NCBI RefSeq assembly: GCF_009939225.1
Contig: NZ_JAACJR010000010.1
Span: 1 to 64,000, forward strand
Source: Sediminibacterium soli
Lineage (GTDB): Bacteria; Bacteroidota; Bacteroidia; Chitinophagales; Chitinophagaceae
Reading direction: 5' to 3'
Length of the DNA stretch: 64,000 bases
In this document: positions 5,973 through 15,032 of the stretch, one piece after another
Position numbering within the stretch: the stretch's first letter is position 1
Layout of the letters: every line of letters begins with the position of its first letter
Notes under the pieces: model-generated
Told to the model about the DNA's origin: nothing
Seen by the model: the letters and a program-made list of their open reading frames with translations, nothing else
Databases searched by the model: none
Position numbers and translations under genes: made by a program

Positions 5973-7688
5973 ATGTCTGCAGATTCCACCAACATCAACA
6001 ACAAAGCAAAAGCACAGAATACATTCGACGCCATCGTGGTGGGCTCCGGTATCAGCGGGGGCTGGGCCGCAAAAGAGCTCACGGAAAAAGGATTGAAAGT
6101 ATTGATGCTCGAACGCGGCCGGCCGCTGGAGCATATCAAGGATTACAAAACAGCCGGCAAAAATCCCTGGGATTTTGAACACCGCGGCAAAACAACGGCT
6201 GCACAGCGGGAACAGTACCCCGTAATACACCGCGGATGGGCGGCACAGGAGGCGGTGATGGATTATTGGGTGGATGAAAAAGCCTCGCCCTATACAGAAG
6301 TAAAACCTTTTACCTGGTGGCGCGCCTACCAGATGGGCGGCCGCTCCATTCTCTGGGGCAGGCAGAGTTACCGCTGGAGCGATCTCGACTTTGAAGCCAA
6401 CGCAAAAGAAGGGATCGGTGTGGACTGGCCGATCCGTTATAAGGATATCGCCCCATGGTATGATTATGCCGAAAAATTTGCCGGTATCAGCGGGTCAAAA
6501 GAAGGGCTGGCGCACCTGCCCGACGGACAGTTTCTGCCGCCGATGGATCTTAACTGCGTGGAAAAAGAGGTAGCCACGCGGATCAAGGACCGTTACAAAG
6601 GACAGCGTCATTTGTTCATCGGCCGCGTGGCCAATCTTACACAGGCCATCGAGGGCAGAACCAATTGCCAGTTCCGTAACCGTTGCTGGGAAGGCTGTCC
6701 TTTCGGCGGTTATTTCAGCACGCAGTCATCCACCCTGCCCGCAGCGATGAAAACAGGCAACCTTACGGTGCGTCCTTTCTCCATCGTAACAAAACTGCTC
6801 TACGACAAAAACACCAAAAAAGCCACCGGCGTGGAAGTGCTGGATGCAGAGAATAACCAGACCTATAGTTACCACGCAAAGATCGTTTTCCTGAATGCAT
6901 CGGCGCTTAATTCTACCTGGGTACTGTTCAACAGCGCCACCGATATATGGCCCGAGGGACTGGGCAGCAGCAGCGGGGAACTGGGCCGCAACGTAATGGA
7001 CCATCACTATAACCTCGGCGCCACGGGAACGATCGAGGGCTATGAAGACAAATACTATTATGGCCGCAGACCAACCGGTTTTTATATTCCGCGTTTTGCC
7101 AATCTGGGTGGCGACAAACGCGATTTTCTGCGCGGTTACGGTTACCAGGGCGCAGCCAGCAGGAACGGATGGGGCAGGGAAATAGCGGAGATGAACATCG
7201 GCGGTGCCTATAAAGATGCATTGACCGAAGCAGGACCCTGGAGCATCGGTGCAACAGGATTCGGTGAGATACTGCCTTACCACGAAAACAGGATTTCGCT
7301 GGATAAACAGGTGAAAGACAAATGGGGTTTACCGGTGTTGTCGATGGACTGCGAGCTGAAAGACAACGAAATGAAAATGCGCAAAGCCATCACGGCAGAC
7401 CTTAAGGAAATGCTGGAAGCTTCGGGTGCGGTCAATGTGCGCACCTGGGATACCGGGCACGCCATCGGTCACGGTATTCATGAAATGGGTACGGCAAGAA
7501 TGGGTAAGGATCCCAAAACATCCGTTCTCAACGGCAACAACCAGGTATGGGATGCACAGAATGTATTTGTAACGGATGGCGCCTGTATGACCTCTTCCGC
7601 CTGCGTTAATCCCTCGTTAACCTATATGGCGCTCACCGCCAGGGCGGCCGATCATGCGGTGAATGAATTGAAGAAAGGAAATATATAA
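5973..7688 (+). CDS. GMC-family FAD oxidoreductase (sugar/alcohol dehydrogenase type)
   Basis: This 571-residue GMC flavoprotein starts with an FAD-binding fold (GSGISG at residues 24-29, followed by an acidic strand end MLERG). It has the cysteine motif RCWEGCPFGG of the sugar dehydrogenase subgroup near residue 237. The C-terminus has the conserved GHGIHEMGTARMG and an Asn/Pro-containing active-site segment. This subgroup includes the flavin subunits of gluconate, sorbitol and glucoside-3 dehydrogenases, which pass electrons to partners rather than to oxygen. No small subunit lies next to it. No signal peptide is visible. The neighbours suggest oxidation of glycosides, perhaps to 3-keto sugars (inference). 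A strong terminator follows the gene. Confidence 0.85.
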   Translation: MSADSTNINNKAKAQNTFDAIVVGSGISGGWAAKELTEKGLKVLMLERGRPLEHIKDYKTAGKNPWDFEHRGKTTAAQREQYPVIHRGWAAQEAVMDYWVDEKASPYTEVKPFTWWRAYQMGGRSILWGRQSYRWSDLDFEANAKEGIGVDWPIRYKDIAPWYDYAEKFAGISGSKEGLAHLPDGQFLPPMDLNCVEKEVATRIKDRYKGQRHLFIGRVANLTQAIEGRTNCQFRNRCWEGCPFGGYFSTQSSTLPAAMKTGNLTVRPFSIVTKLLYDKNTKKATGVEVLDAENNQTYSYHAKIVFLNASALNSTWVLFNSATDIWPEGLGSSSGELGRNVMDHHYNLGATGTIEGYEDKYYYGRRPTGFYIPRFANLGGDKRDFLRGYGYQGAASRNGWGREIAEMNIGGAYKDALTEAGPWSIGATGFGEILPYHENRISLDKQVKDKWGLPVLSMDCELKDNEMKMRKAITADLKEMLEASGAVNVRTWDTGHAIGHGIHEMGTARMGKDPKTSVLNGNNQVWDAQNVFVTDGACMTSSACVNPSLTYMALTARAADHAVNELKKGNI

Positions 7689-7717
7689 GTGTAAGCTCAA
7701 CAAGCAAAGTAACCTGT

Positions 7718-8509
7718 CTACCATCCGCCCTGCAGTCCTTCCTGCAGGGCTTTTTTATACCTGCGCAGATCGAATGAATAGAGATAGGGGGCTTTGTGCG
7801 CGCCGCCTTTGCGTGTTTCGGACAGGCGTTTGAGAATGCCATAGCCCATCATGCGTCGCTGGAAATTGCGGCGATCGAGTTTTTTATCGAGTATGGTCTC
7901 GTAGAGTTTCTGTAATTCAGGCATGGTGAATTTCTGCGGCAGCAATGTATAGCCGATCGGCTGGTGATTGAGCTGCAGCCGCAGTGTTTCCAGCGCTTTG
8001 TCGAGGATATGTTTGTGGTCCATGAACAATTCCTTCACCTCGTGAATATCCCACCATTCGCAGGAAGTGGAAGTGCCGTCGGGGTGGGGGATGGCATGTG
8101 CAAAATCAACCAGTGCATAATACCCCACCGTGAGAAACCGCTGCAGTATCCAGTGATCTTTTGCCGGTTTGATGCCGTCTTTTTTCATGATATCGGAATG
8201 GAATTTCTTATCCGACCGGCCGGGCCGGCCGAATACATGAAACTGCTGCAGAAAAATATCATGGATGCCGGTGCGCTCGCGCAGAACACGGATGGCCGCT
8301 TCTTCAATGTCTTCGTCTTTGTAGATGAAACCGCCGGGCAGGGCCCACTGTTCCGCGTTCTTCATTTTCAGCAGCAATACCTTCATCTGGTTTTCGTGAA
8401 AACCGAAGATGACGCAATCGAGTGACAATGAAGGCATAAACCATTTGCCGCCGTTCTGCATCACATCCGCTATGGTCAGGTTCTGTTGCATCTTTACCGA
8501 AAATAGCAT
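7718..8509 (-). CDS. NUDIX-domain winged-helix transcription regulator (NrtR/AraR type)
   Basis: The N-terminal half is a NUDIX fold (about residues 15-150) and the C-terminal third a winged helix (basic stretch RRNFQRRMMGYGILKRL), the layout of NrtR and of the Bacteroides arabinose regulator AraR. The Nudix box keeps G, E and GI. It reads RVLRERTG where an active enzyme has REUxEExG, so hydrolysis is probably lost and the domain senses a ligand. I chose the ATG at 8509 (263 aa); frames upstream run into the divergent GH3 promoter region. It likely controls the surrounding sugar genes. Confidence 0.8.
   Translation of the reverse strand: MLFSVKMQQNLTIADVMQNGGKWFMPSLSLDCVIFGFHENQMKVLLLKMKNAEQWALPGGFIYKDEDIEEAAIRVLRERTGIHDIFLQQFHVFGRPGRSDKKFHSDIMKKDGIKPAKDHWILQRFLTVGYYALVDFAHAIPHPDGTSTSCEWWDIHEVKELFMDHKHILDKALETLRLQLNHQPIGYTLLPQKFTMPELQKLYETILDKKLDRRNFQRRMMGYGILKRLSETRKGGAHKAPYLYSFDLRRYKKALQEGLQGGW
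7727..7756 (+). terminator. Terminator of the GMC gene inside the end of the opposing gene
   Basis: GCCCTGCAG (7727-7735) pairs with CTGCAGGGC (7742-7750) around a 6-base loop and is followed by TTTTTT. It terminates the rightward GMC transcript. It lies within the coding sequence for the C-terminus of the convergent NUDIX protein, where the palindrome encodes the near-repeat ALQEGLQGG. Confidence 0.85.
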
Positions 8510-8578
8510 AAAAAACTGCGGCGGGCATTGGGAATTTTCAAAGCAAACGATTATCATTGCGTCATAAAGACGCATTGT

Positions 8579-10477
8579 ATGAAAAAGCTTGCCTTACCGG
8601 TAATGGGATCCGTTGCCGCCACTTTTGCGCTGTGCATGCTCATCGCATGGAAACATTTACCTCCCAAAACACCTTTTGCTTACCGCGACCTCAACAAGAA
8701 CGGCAGGATGGATGTGTATGAAGACGCATCCAAACCGGTTGACGCGCGGGTGAACGACCTGCTGAAACAGATGACACTGGAAGAAAAAGCGGGTATGCTA
8801 TTCATCAATGGAACCAAGATAAGCGATGACGGCTCTCTTGAAGACAAACCCGGCACGGGTATGTTTGCGCGGCTGCCCGCGGCGCCGGCCCTGCTGAACG
8901 GTAAGAAGATGAACCATTTTAATCTCTGGCAGGTACCCGGTGTGCGCGCCCTGGCCACCTGGTACAACAATGTGCAGAAAGCGGCGGAGCAGACAAGACT
9001 GGGTATACCGGTTACCATCGCGTCCGATCCGCGCAATGCATTCAGCCAGAATCTTTTTTCCATGACGGCGAACGGATTCTCGCTCTGGTGCGAGCCGCTG
9101 GGTCTGGGTGCGATCGGCGATCCGGCGCTTACAAAACAGTTTGCCGATGTGGTAAGGCAGGAATACCTTGCCGTAGGTATACGCGAGGCATTGCATCCCA
9201 TGGCCGATCTTGCCACAGAACCCCGCTGGCCGCGTATCAGCGGAACCTTTGGCGAGGATGCACAGCTGGCCGCAAAAATGGTGGCGGCCTATGTGGAAGG
9301 ACTGCAGGGCAGCAAACTGGGACCTAACAGTGTGGCGGCCATGACCAAACATTTTTCGGGCGGAGGTCCGCAGAAAGAAGGACTCGATCCGCATTTTGAA
9401 TTCCAGAAAGGACAGGTATACCCGGGTAATAATTTCAATTACCACCTGATACCGTTCGAAGCGGCTTTCAGGGCGCATACCGCGGCGATCATGCCGTATT
9501 ATGGCATCCCCACCGACCAGACAAAAGAAAACGTTGGCTTCTCTTTCAACAAAGCAATGATCACCGATCTGCTGCGTAATAAATACAAATACGATGGTGT
9601 GGTTTGTACAGACTGGGGACTGATCACCGATGCAAACATGGGCGCAACGATATGGCCGGCACGCGCATGGGGTGTTGAAAATCTTTCGGCGGAGCAACGC
9701 GTACTGAAAGTGATCAATGCCGGCGTTGACCAGTTTGGCGGCGAGAGTGAGCCCGAACTCGTGGTGAAACTCGTAAAAGACGGACAACTGGCAGAAAGCA
9801 GGCTGGATATTTCCATAAAAAGATTGTTACGCCAGAAATTCGAACTGGGTTTGTTCGACAATCCTTTTGTGGATGTGGAACAGGCGGAAAAAACAGTGGG
9901 TAAACCGGCTTTTGTAAAAGCAGGAGAAGACGCGCAGCGCAGGGCGATGGTATTGCTGAAGAACGGATCCGGCAGCCAGCTAAAACTTCCTTTGCAGACG
10001 GGTAAATGGAAGATATATGCCGGTAATATGGATCCCAAACTGGTTGCCCGTTATGGAACCGTGGTGCAAAAACCGGAGGAGGCAGACTTTGCCATTCTGC
10101 GGCTGAACACTCCCTGGGTGCCTGTTGACACAAAGAATTTTATGGCGCGGGGTTTTCACCACGGCGATCTTGATTTTAAACCCAGGGAACGCGACAGTAT
10201 CCTGCAGATCATGAGCAGGGTTCCCTCGATCGTGGATATTTACCTCGACCGGCCCGCGGTGTTTCCTGAGATCAATGCAAAGGCAAAAGCGGTGCTTGCG
10301 GATTTTGGCGCCAGCGATGCCGCCGTGCTCGATGTGGTATTCGGTAAAGCCAAACCCGGCGGCAAACTTCCGTTCGAGCTGCCTTCGTCGATGGAGGCCG
10401 TTCGAAAACAGAAAGAAGACCTGCCCTATGATTCAAAGGATCCTTTGTATAAATTCGGTCACGGCTTACAATATTGA
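8579..10477 (+). CDS. Glycoside hydrolase family 3 protein, exported
   Basis: The 632-residue protein has an N-terminal signal or anchor segment (MKKLALPVMG and a hydrophobic stretch to about residue 24). A calcium-loop-like DLNKNGRMDVYED follows at 37-49, then a GH3 TIM-barrel with the KH pair at 257-258 and the nucleophile Asp345 in VCTDWG. The C-terminal GH3 domain is shorter and ends at KFGHGLQY. GH3 enzymes release terminal sugars (often beta-glucosyl) in the periplasm. The ATG at 8579 is preferred because upstream codons lack a signal peptide. It is followed after 23 bp by an isomerase-like gene, suggesting an operon. Confidence 0.9.
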   Translation: MKKLALPVMGSVAATFALCMLIAWKHLPPKTPFAYRDLNKNGRMDVYEDASKPVDARVNDLLKQMTLEEKAGMLFINGTKISDDGSLEDKPGTGMFARLPAAPALLNGKKMNHFNLWQVPGVRALATWYNNVQKAAEQTRLGIPVTIASDPRNAFSQNLFSMTANGFSLWCEPLGLGAIGDPALTKQFADVVRQEYLAVGIREALHPMADLATEPRWPRISGTFGEDAQLAAKMVAAYVEGLQGSKLGPNSVAAMTKHFSGGGPQKEGLDPHFEFQKGQVYPGNNFNYHLIPFEAAFRAHTAAIMPYYGIPTDQTKENVGFSFNKAMITDLLRNKYKYDGVVCTDWGLITDANMGATIWPARAWGVENLSAEQRVLKVINAGVDQFGGESEPELVVKLVKDGQLAESRLDISIKRLLRQKFELGLFDNPFVDVEQAEKTVGKPAFVKAGEDAQRRAMVLLKNGSGSQLKLPLQTGKWKIYAGNMDPKLVARYGTVVQKPEEADFAILRLNTPWVPVDTKNFMARGFHHGDLDFKPRERDSILQIMSRVPSIVDIYLDRPAVFPEINAKAKAVLADFGASDAAVLDVVFGKAKPGGKLPFELPSSMEAVRKQKEDLPYDSKDPLYKFGHGLQY

Positions 10478-10500
10478 TCAGTTCACCTAAAAACAAAACC

Positions 10501-11427
10501 ATGCATACACGCAGAAACTTTCTCCGCAACACTGCAGCATTGACTGCAGGAAGCTGGCTGCTCAGGAACGACCTGTTCGCCAGCCAGACCGCAGCAGCAT
10601 TCGCAAAACCCGGGTTGCAGCTGTTTACCCTGTTCAGTGTGATGGACGAGGACGTGCCCGGCTATATCAAGAAGATCGCAGACACGGGCTACGGCGAGAT
10701 TGAGTCTGCCTTCAGCAAAAAAGGCGGTTTTTATGGAATGAGTCCGAGAGATTTTGCCAAACTGGTTAAAGACAACGGCATGCACTGGCGCTCACATCAT
10801 GTGCTTGGCGCGCCTTTTAGAATGCCGGCCGGCGCCAAACCGCCTGTGGGTGCAGATGGTAAGCCGATCAGCATTCCGCCAATGAAAAACCTGCGCGATA
10901 ATATGCAGGAACTGGTTGACCAGGTGGCCGAGGGCGGTGTTAATTACCTGGTTTGCGCCAACACACCGATCGGTTCGCTGGAAGAGATCAAGTCATCGAT
11001 AGAAGTACTGAATAAAACAGGCGAAGCGGCTAAAAAAGCAGGCCTGCAATTCGCCTACCATAACCACGATGCTGAGTTCCGGACCGTAGCCGGTGTGGTG
11101 CCCTACGACCTGATACTTGCCGAAACAGACAAGGACCTGGTGAAGATGGAACTGGACCTTGCCTGGACCATGAAAGCAGGAAAAGATCCGGTGGAACTTT
11201 TCAAACAGCACAAAGGCCGGTTCCCGCTCTGGCATGTAAAGGATCTCGCCAATAACTATTCGCAGATAGTGGAACTCGGAAAAGGTTCGATCGATTTCAA
11301 ACGCATTTTCGACAACGCGGAACTGTCCGGCATGAAATACTATTTTGTTGAACAGGACGGAGCCCCCAAACCCCTGGAGAATATTGCTGCCAGCTATGCA
11401 TATCTGAAGGAGAGGGTGTTGAAGTAG
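10501..11427 (+). CDS. Sugar phosphate isomerase/epimerase-type TIM barrel protein, Tat-exported
   Basis: The protein has 308 residues from the ATG at 10501. It begins with a twin-arginine signal (TRRNFLRN, then a hydrophobic region) and continues as an AP-endonuclease-like TIM barrel. Metal-ligand regions are visible: YHNHDAEF, MELDLAW, WHVKD and FVEQD. Exported members of this family in Bacteroidota act on free sugars, and some are lyases or epimerases for 3-keto glycosides. The GMC dehydrogenase, GH3 and Gfo/Idh genes nearby fit that role, but the substrate is inferred. It lies 23 bp after the GH3 gene. Confidence 0.85.
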   Translation: MHTRRNFLRNTAALTAGSWLLRNDLFASQTAAAFAKPGLQLFTLFSVMDEDVPGYIKKIADTGYGEIESAFSKKGGFYGMSPRDFAKLVKDNGMHWRSHHVLGAPFRMPAGAKPPVGADGKPISIPPMKNLRDNMQELVDQVAEGGVNYLVCANTPIGSLEEIKSSIEVLNKTGEAAKKAGLQFAYHNHDAEFRTVAGVVPYDLILAETDKDLVKMELDLAWTMKAGKDPVELFKQHKGRFPLWHVKDLANNYSQIVELGKGSIDFKRIFDNAELSGMKYYFVEQDGAPKPLENIAASYAYLKERVLK

Positions 11428-11435
11428 GGCAGTGC

Positions 11436-11516
11436 AATGGGTGAATGGTTACATTGTTAAATGGTCCACGGGTACGCAACCTATGAATCATCCAGCCATG
11501 TAACCATTCACCCATT
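11436..11516. terminator. 19-bp perfect inverted repeat between convergent genes
   Basis: Arms at 11436-11454 and 11498-11516 are perfectly complementary over 19 bp (first arm AATGGGTGAATGGTTACAT) with a 43-base loop. It fills the gap between the isomerase gene and the leftward PQQ gene and reaches the latter's stop. The position suggests a bidirectional terminator, though there is no long T-run. Confidence 0.55.
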
Positions 11517-13687
11517 TAATTACCACCTCCCAACGCAAACGCCACATAACTGTCTCCCGAGACGGTTCCCAGTTTTCCGCCACCGCAGGCTATGACAAGG
11601 TACTGTTTGCCATTGGCCCGGTATACGCTTGGCGTGGCAAAACCCGGGGCAGGTAAGCTATATTCCCAGAGCAGTTTGCCTGTTCTTTTGTTGTAGGCAC
11701 GCAGTTTTCCGTCGCGCGCAGCGGCAATAAACAACAGGCCTCCCTTCGTAACCACGGGTCCGCCGTAGTTTTCGGTGCCGGTAGGCGGAATGCCTTTTGC
11801 TTTCAGTTCGGGATATTCTCCAAGCGTTGTTTTCCAGAGGTGTTCGCCGCTGTTCAGGTTAATGGCGGTAAGGGTACCCCATGGCGGACCGATTGCCGGG
11901 TAGCCCTCTTTCATGAATTTGTAGTAGCCCGCAAACTGGTAAGGAAGCGCGCGGAAACTGTCTTCCGCCACCGGCGGCGGAATAAACAGTTTCTTCTTTT
12001 CGATGGTAAGATCCATAATATACGAGGTAATAGCCGCTCTTTCCTGGTCAGAGAGATGTGCAAAGGCGGGCATCATCCGCCGGCCCGTTTTCATCAGCTG
12101 TTGCACATCTGCGGGGGCATACCGTTTGCTGATGCCGGTCAGTGCGGGATAATTGCCGGCTCCCTTTCTGTCTGCACCATGGCAACTCATACAGTTCTGC
12201 GTATACAGACGCAGTCCTGCTTCGGCAAAAAGCTGTTTCCCCTTTGGCGTAGGCTTCCTGTCAACCATGGCCATCTTCCATCCCATTTCATTGGCATTAA
12301 TGTAAAGCGTGCCCGTGCCCGGGTCGTAGGAAGGGCCGCCCCATTCGGCGCCACCGTCGAGACCGGGAATTTGTATCGCGGTCTGTTTTCCGGGTGGCAG
12401 GAATAATTTTCCATACCGGTAACCGGCCAGTTCTTTTTTCAGCGAAGCCAGTGCGGTATCGGAGAGGTAGGGGTTGAGATCGTTTTCTGAAAACGTCTGC
12501 CTTACAAAAGGTGCTGGCAGCCTGGGTATGGGCTGGGTAGGCCAGATCTTTTCACCTGTTAAGGCAGTTGCGGTATCGATGGGTATTTCATCGATCGGGA
12601 ATACGGGTGTGCCGGTTTCCCTGTCAAATACATAGATCCATCCGTGTTTGCTGGGCTGCGCAACGGCATCGATCAGCCGCTGGTCTTTGTTAACGGTGAC
12701 CAGTACGGGCGGACAGGGCAGGTCCCGGTCCCAGATATCATGGTGCACCAGCTGGTAATGCCATTTTCTTTTTCCGGTGGCGGCGTCCAGGGCCAGCAGG
12801 CAGTTGGCAAAAAGATTGGCGCCTTTTCGTTTGCCACCGTAAAAATCAAATGAGGCCGAGCCGGTGGGCGCAAACAGGATGCCTCTTTTTTCATCGAGCG
12901 TAAAACCGCTCCAGCTGTTGGCGCCACCGATATGTTTGTAGGCAATGCTGTCTTCCCAGGTATCGAATCCAAATTCGCCCGGTTGCGGTATCGTGTGAAA
13001 TACCCACCTGATGGCGCCGGTTCTTGCGTCGAATGCGCGGATATGTCCCGGTGCCGCCGCCGGTCCTTCGTCCACCCTCGATCCGAGTATATAGAGATCC
13101 CGGTACACAATACCCGGCGATGTTGCGGCCACATAAAGGTCTTTGACCTCCCTGCCCAGTCCTTCGTGCAGGTCTATTTTACCATCCTTTCCAAAACTCC
13201 GTATGGGTGTACCGTCGATGCAGTTCACGGCATACAGAAAAGAGCCTGCAGTGTACAATATGCGTTTGTCTTTTCTATCCTCCCAATAGGTAACACCGCG
13301 GTTGTTATTGAGAATAAAATTCAATGCGGTGGCACCTTTCTGTCTGGATGCCGAGTCCGGATCAAATACCCAGCGCTGTCTTCCCGTGGCCGCATCGAGC
13401 GCAAACAGGCGGAGGGTGGGACTGGTGCCGTACAATACACCGTCTACAATGATGGGATTGCATTGTATCTGCGAATGCCTGGCGGTATCCGCATCGCCGG
13501 TATGGTATTCCCAGGCAACCTGCAGCTGCGATACATTTGCGGTATCCACTTCTGTAAGCTCCGAATAGTGATCGTTCTCTCCCGTACCCCCATACACCCG
13601 CCACCCGCGGCTATTTTCCCTGCCACAGGAAGCAACCGCAAGAAAGAAGATCGCAACAAAATATAATCGGCTTTTCTGCAACTGCAT
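11516..13687 (-). CDS. PQQ-dependent dehydrogenase lipoprotein with heme c domain
   Basis: A quinoprotein of about 723 residues with a lipoprotein signal (AVASC near residue 21) and PQQ beta-propeller blades containing DAATG/W docking motifs. Conserved HHDIWDRDLP lies near 315-324. A cytochrome c insertion (CMSCHG at 499-504, axial Met in RRMMPAF) interrupts the propeller before its last blades. This arrangement is typical of the glucose/alcohol quinoproteins called pyrroloquinoline quinone-dependent dehydrogenase in Bacteroidota. It oxidises sugars or alcohols in the periplasm and feeds electrons to the respiratory chain. PQQ synthesis genes are not in the window. I prefer ATG 13687 over 13711 because the signal peptide starts there. 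Confidence 0.88.
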   Translation of the reverse strand: MQLQKSRLYFVAIFFLAVASCGRENSRGWRVYGGTGENDHYSELTEVDTANVSQLQVAWEYHTGDADTARHSQIQCNPIIVDGVLYGTSPTLRLFALDAATGRQRWVFDPDSASRQKGATALNFILNNNRGVTYWEDRKDKRILYTAGSFLYAVNCIDGTPIRSFGKDGKIDLHEGLGREVKDLYVAATSPGIVYRDLYILGSRVDEGPAAAPGHIRAFDARTGAIRWVFHTIPQPGEFGFDTWEDSIAYKHIGGANSWSGFTLDEKRGILFAPTGSASFDFYGGKRKGANLFANCLLALDAATGKRKWHYQLVHHDIWDRDLPCPPVLVTVNKDQRLIDAVAQPSKHGWIYVFDRETGTPVFPIDEIPIDTATALTGEKIWPTQPIPRLPAPFVRQTFSENDLNPYLSDTALASLKKELAGYRYGKLFLPPGKQTAIQIPGLDGGAEWGGPSYDPGTGTLYINANEMGWKMAMVDRKPTPKGKQLFAEAGLRLYTQNCMSCHGADRKGAGNYPALTGISKRYAPADVQQLMKTGRRMMPAFAHLSDQERAAITSYIMDLTIEKKKLFIPPPVAEDSFRALPYQFAGYYKFMKEGYPAIGPPWGTLTAINLNSGEHLWKTTLGEYPELKAKGIPPTGTENYGGPVVTKGGLLFIAAARDGKLRAYNKRTGKLLWEYSLPAPGFATPSVYRANGKQYLVIACGGGKLGTVSGDSYVAFALGGGN

Positions 13688-13738
13688 GTCAAATCCTAAA
13701 CGAACAATCAACTATCCGATCAACATTCCCCCATTCCT

Positions 13739-13770
13739 TGTTCATCTGTTCATCTGTTCATCTGTTCATT
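13739..13770. repeat. Four tandem copies of an 8-bp unit
   Basis: TGTTCATC is repeated four times (13739, 13747, 13755, 13763; the last ends in T). It lies between the PQQ gene start and the Gfo/Idh stop. It is slippage-prone and could vary in copy number, but it lies outside any reading frame and may only affect spacing of the PQQ promoter. Confidence 0.7.
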
Positions 13771-13775
13771 TCCTC

Positions 13776-14966
13776 TCACCCCACTCTCTCCACTATCTTT
13801 CCTGATTCCTTGTGTTTCAGGATCAGTTTTTTTGCGCCGTAATGGGTCATTTCTTCCTTGACGAGATAATGGTCCTTATCGTATTCCACCAGGTGACTTT
13901 CCTTGGTCAGACCTGTTTTTCCTCTCCAGATATCGAGCTGAACAGGCTCCCAGAGTTTGCTTTTTGCTGAGCGGTAGGCTGCATCCAGGATGGCGTTCAC
14001 CACATATCCGTCGTAAAAAGTTTCTTTGGGTGCCACGCCTTTTTCCATGGCATTGAACATATCCATGAACATATGGTTGTAGCCAAGTTCGTTCAGTTCG
14101 TCGCCTACGGGAAACAGCCAGCCGGTATTGCTCTCGGCTTTTTCCGCAACATAATCCCCGCCCTTTCCTGTGGTGAACATATCGAAACCGGTACGTAAAA
14201 AACTGTTGATCCAGATCGTACCCTCGGTGCCCATCACTTCATCGCGCAGGTCCAGACCGCCGCGGAATGTCCAGCTTACTTCAAACTGGCCGATGGCGCC
14301 GTTCTCGTATTTCACCAGACCGATCGCATGGTCCTCCGCATCGATCGGTTTTACCTGCGTATCGGCCCAGCACATCACTTCCACGGGTTTGATGTCTTTG
14401 CCGATATAACTCCTGGTAATTTCCACGCAATGGCAGCCAAGATCGAGTATGCAACCACCGCCGGCCTGCTCAATATCCCAGAACCAGTCGCTGTGCGGAC
14501 CAGGATGTGTTTCTCTTGATTTGGCCCATAATACCCTGCCCAGCGCGCCATTCTTTACGCTTTCGTTCGCCTTGATAAACTTGGGCGTATATACCAGGTC
14601 TTCCAGGTAACCGTTAAAGATGCCCGCCTCTTCTACGGCAAGCAGCATGCGTTTGGCTTCTTCTGCGTTCCTGCCCAGCGGTTTGGTGGTCATCACGGCT
14701 TTCTTGTGTTTGCAGCAAAGCAGTACCGCCTGCTCGTGCAGGTTATTGGGCAGGGAGATGCATACGATATCCACATCGGGGTGCGCAATGCTTTCTTCCA
14801 TGTTCGTTGTCCAGTGTTCACAGCCGTAATCCGCGGCAAATTTCCTGGCGCTTTCCTCCCGGCGCGAATAGATACTGATCACTTTGTCGCGGCTCCGGTA
14901 ACCCTGTAATGAATCCGCATAAAAACGTCCGATAAACCCGGAACCCAGCATGGCAATTTTTTTCAT
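13776..14966 (-). CDS. Gfo/Idh/MocA family oxidoreductase
   Basis: This 396-residue NAD(P)-dependent oxidoreductase has an N-terminal Rossmann fold (GSGFIG near residues 8-13), the KPLG catalytic-lysine motif near residue 96 (EKP equivalent), and the family's second domain with GGCILDLGCHCVE near 172. No signal peptide is present, so it is cytoplasmic. Such enzymes oxidise or reduce ring hydroxyls of sugars and inositols, including 3-keto intermediates. It is followed in the same direction by the PQQ gene and preceded by a NupG-like permease. The 89-bp gap to the PQQ gene suggests a separate promoter. Confidence 0.88.
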   Translation of the reverse strand: MKKIAMLGSGFIGRFYADSLQGYRSRDKVISIYSRREESARKFAADYGCEHWTTNMEESIAHPDVDIVCISLPNNLHEQAVLLCCKHKKAVMTTKPLGRNAEEAKRMLLAVEEAGIFNGYLEDLVYTPKFIKANESVKNGALGRVLWAKSRETHPGPHSDWFWDIEQAGGGCILDLGCHCVEITRSYIGKDIKPVEVMCWADTQVKPIDAEDHAIGLVKYENGAIGQFEVSWTFRGGLDLRDEVMGTEGTIWINSFLRTGFDMFTTGKGGDYVAEKAESNTGWLFPVGDELNELGYNHMFMDMFNAMEKGVAPKETFYDGYVVNAILDAAYRSAKSKLWEPVQLDIWRGKTGLTKESHLVEYDKDHYLVKEEMTHYGAKKLILKHKESGKIVERVG

Positions 14967-15032
14967 AGAAATCGTATTGGTTAGAATGGTTTTGAATGGT
15001 GAATCTTGAGTTGATGTTGTTGTGAATAGGGC

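Noticed and set aside
8528..8578. In-frame N-terminal extension of the GH3 protein
   Set aside because: The 17 extra residues precede a good signal peptide and overlap the divergent promoter region.
13739..13770. TGTTCATC tandem as a phase-variable promoter
   Set aside because: It lies between two genes without overlapping a clear promoter element; kept only as a repeat.
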